DNA of 5,027 nt from Planctomycetota bacterium (GTDB lineage Bacteria > Planctomycetota > Planctomycetia > Isosphaerales > Isosphaeraceae). How positions within the stretch are numbered: the first letter of the stretch is position 1; each line of letters opens with the position of its first letter. This document shows positions 4,637-5,027 of this stretch, one piece after another. The notes under the pieces are model-generated. The model made no database searches. It was not told the origin of the DNA and was given only the letters and a program-made list of their open reading frames with translations. The translations under genes and the position numbers were made by a program. The stretch spans positions 1 to 5,027 of the forward strand of contig JAJYDH010000467.1 in NCBI GenBank assembly GCA_021777685.1, given 5' to 3'.

Positions 4637-5027
4637 TCAGCGCCCGCCGAAGAGGCGGAAGAGGCCACGTCGGGGCGAGGCGCCCGAGGCGTCGCCGGGG
4701 CGGGGGTTGCCGGCGAAGAGCGGGGCCCGGCCGGCCTCGTAGGAGCCGACGGGCCGCCAGGTCGGCGGCGTGGCGCGGGCGAGCCGGCTGGAGCCGCCGC
4801 CGTTGGCCATGTCGATCGACCGGACGTTGGCCTCGGTGATGTACGGGTTGTGGCCGGCCCAGCGGGTCGAGACCACCTCCAGGATGTTCAGCGGGCAGTA
4901 CTGGGCCTCGCCACCGACGGAGATCCAGTCGGAGGTCTGGGGGTTGGTCAGGTCGACCTTGCCGTCGAGGCCGTAGACGATGACGTATTCGTACTTGTTG
5001 ACCCGGGGCTTGGGGTCTTCATTGTTG
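4637..5027 (-). CDS. Unrecognised protein, C-terminal part only (5' end outside window)
   Basis: The frame is open from the right edge to TGA at 4639-4637, giving 129 complete codons. The first half looks like a folded domain (NKYEYVIVYGLDGKVDLTNP, then ISVGGEAQYCPLNILEVVST, RWAGHNPYITEANVRSI). The last 55 residues or so are a Gly/Arg/Pro-rich, probably disordered tail ending in RRGLFRLFGGR. A GTG at 4876 could start a shorter product, but the conserved-looking sequence continues upstream of it to the window edge, so the real start lies outside. There is no visible signal peptide, membrane segment or motif to assign a function. It is on the same strand as the P-loop and ATPase genes but probably separated from them by the hairpin at 4561-4604. 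Confidence 0.7.
   Translation of the reverse strand, partial: NNEDPKPRVNKYEYVIVYGLDGKVDLTNPQTSDWISVGGEAQYCPLNILEVVSTRWAGHNPYITEANVRSIDMANGGGSSRLARATPPTWRPVGSYEAGRAPLFAGNPRPGDASGASPRRGLFRLFGGR

Noticed and set aside
4318..4668. Extended N-terminus of the membrane protein starting at 4668 or 4371
   Set aside because: The added residues are low-complexity, the region contains the 4561-4604 hairpin and overlaps the right-edge gene, and the 4317 start has a better ribosome site.

Overview
The window is very GC-rich, with GC-ending codons, GGAG/GGAGG ribosome sites, one TTG start and long, loosely spaced intergenic DNA. This base and codon style, the unknown secreted protein and the split ATPase/P-loop gene set suggest a planctomycete, probably of the Isosphaeraceae. 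That assignment is inference from style and gene content; no marker gene is present.

Left part (1-909). Positions 1-264 hold no convincing gene but carry two palindromes. The second (121-203) is a 16+8 bp REP-like hairpin flanked by A5 and T5. A minus-strand gene (612-265) encodes a HigB/RelE-type toxin with its own well-formed promoter (723-695). No complete antitoxin is visible on either side. A weak plus-strand promoter candidate (818-846) faces the other way.

Middle (910-2028, plus). A secreted protein of unknown function is read from 1156. The same frame is open back to 910, where a second ribosome site and a second signal peptide lie. This looks like a small secreted-protein gene that has lost its stop and run into its neighbour.

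Right part (5027-2025, minus). In transcription order there are: an unrecognised partial gene entering from the right edge, a GC-rich hairpin, a small single-pass membrane protein, a CpsD/CapB-like P-loop protein that overlaps it by 14 bp, a 315-bp repeat-filled gap, and an ExeA/GspA-like AAA ATPase. The last two genes recall the tyrosine-kinase plus secretion-ATPase pair of exopolysaccharide/exosortase (PEP-CTERM) loci. Here the P-loop protein has Arg in place of the Walker A Lys and no tyrosine tail, so a regulatory or positioning role is as likely as kinase activity. The ATPase gene converges on the secreted-protein gene and their stop codons overlap.

The most unusual DNA structure is in the 2829-3143 gap. 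An in-phase array of ATCT-led heptamers (14-bp units) is split by a palindromic element of about 176 bp with 19-bp inverted ends and no coding capacity. The flanking sequence CTGAA appears on both sides, as expected of a target duplication.
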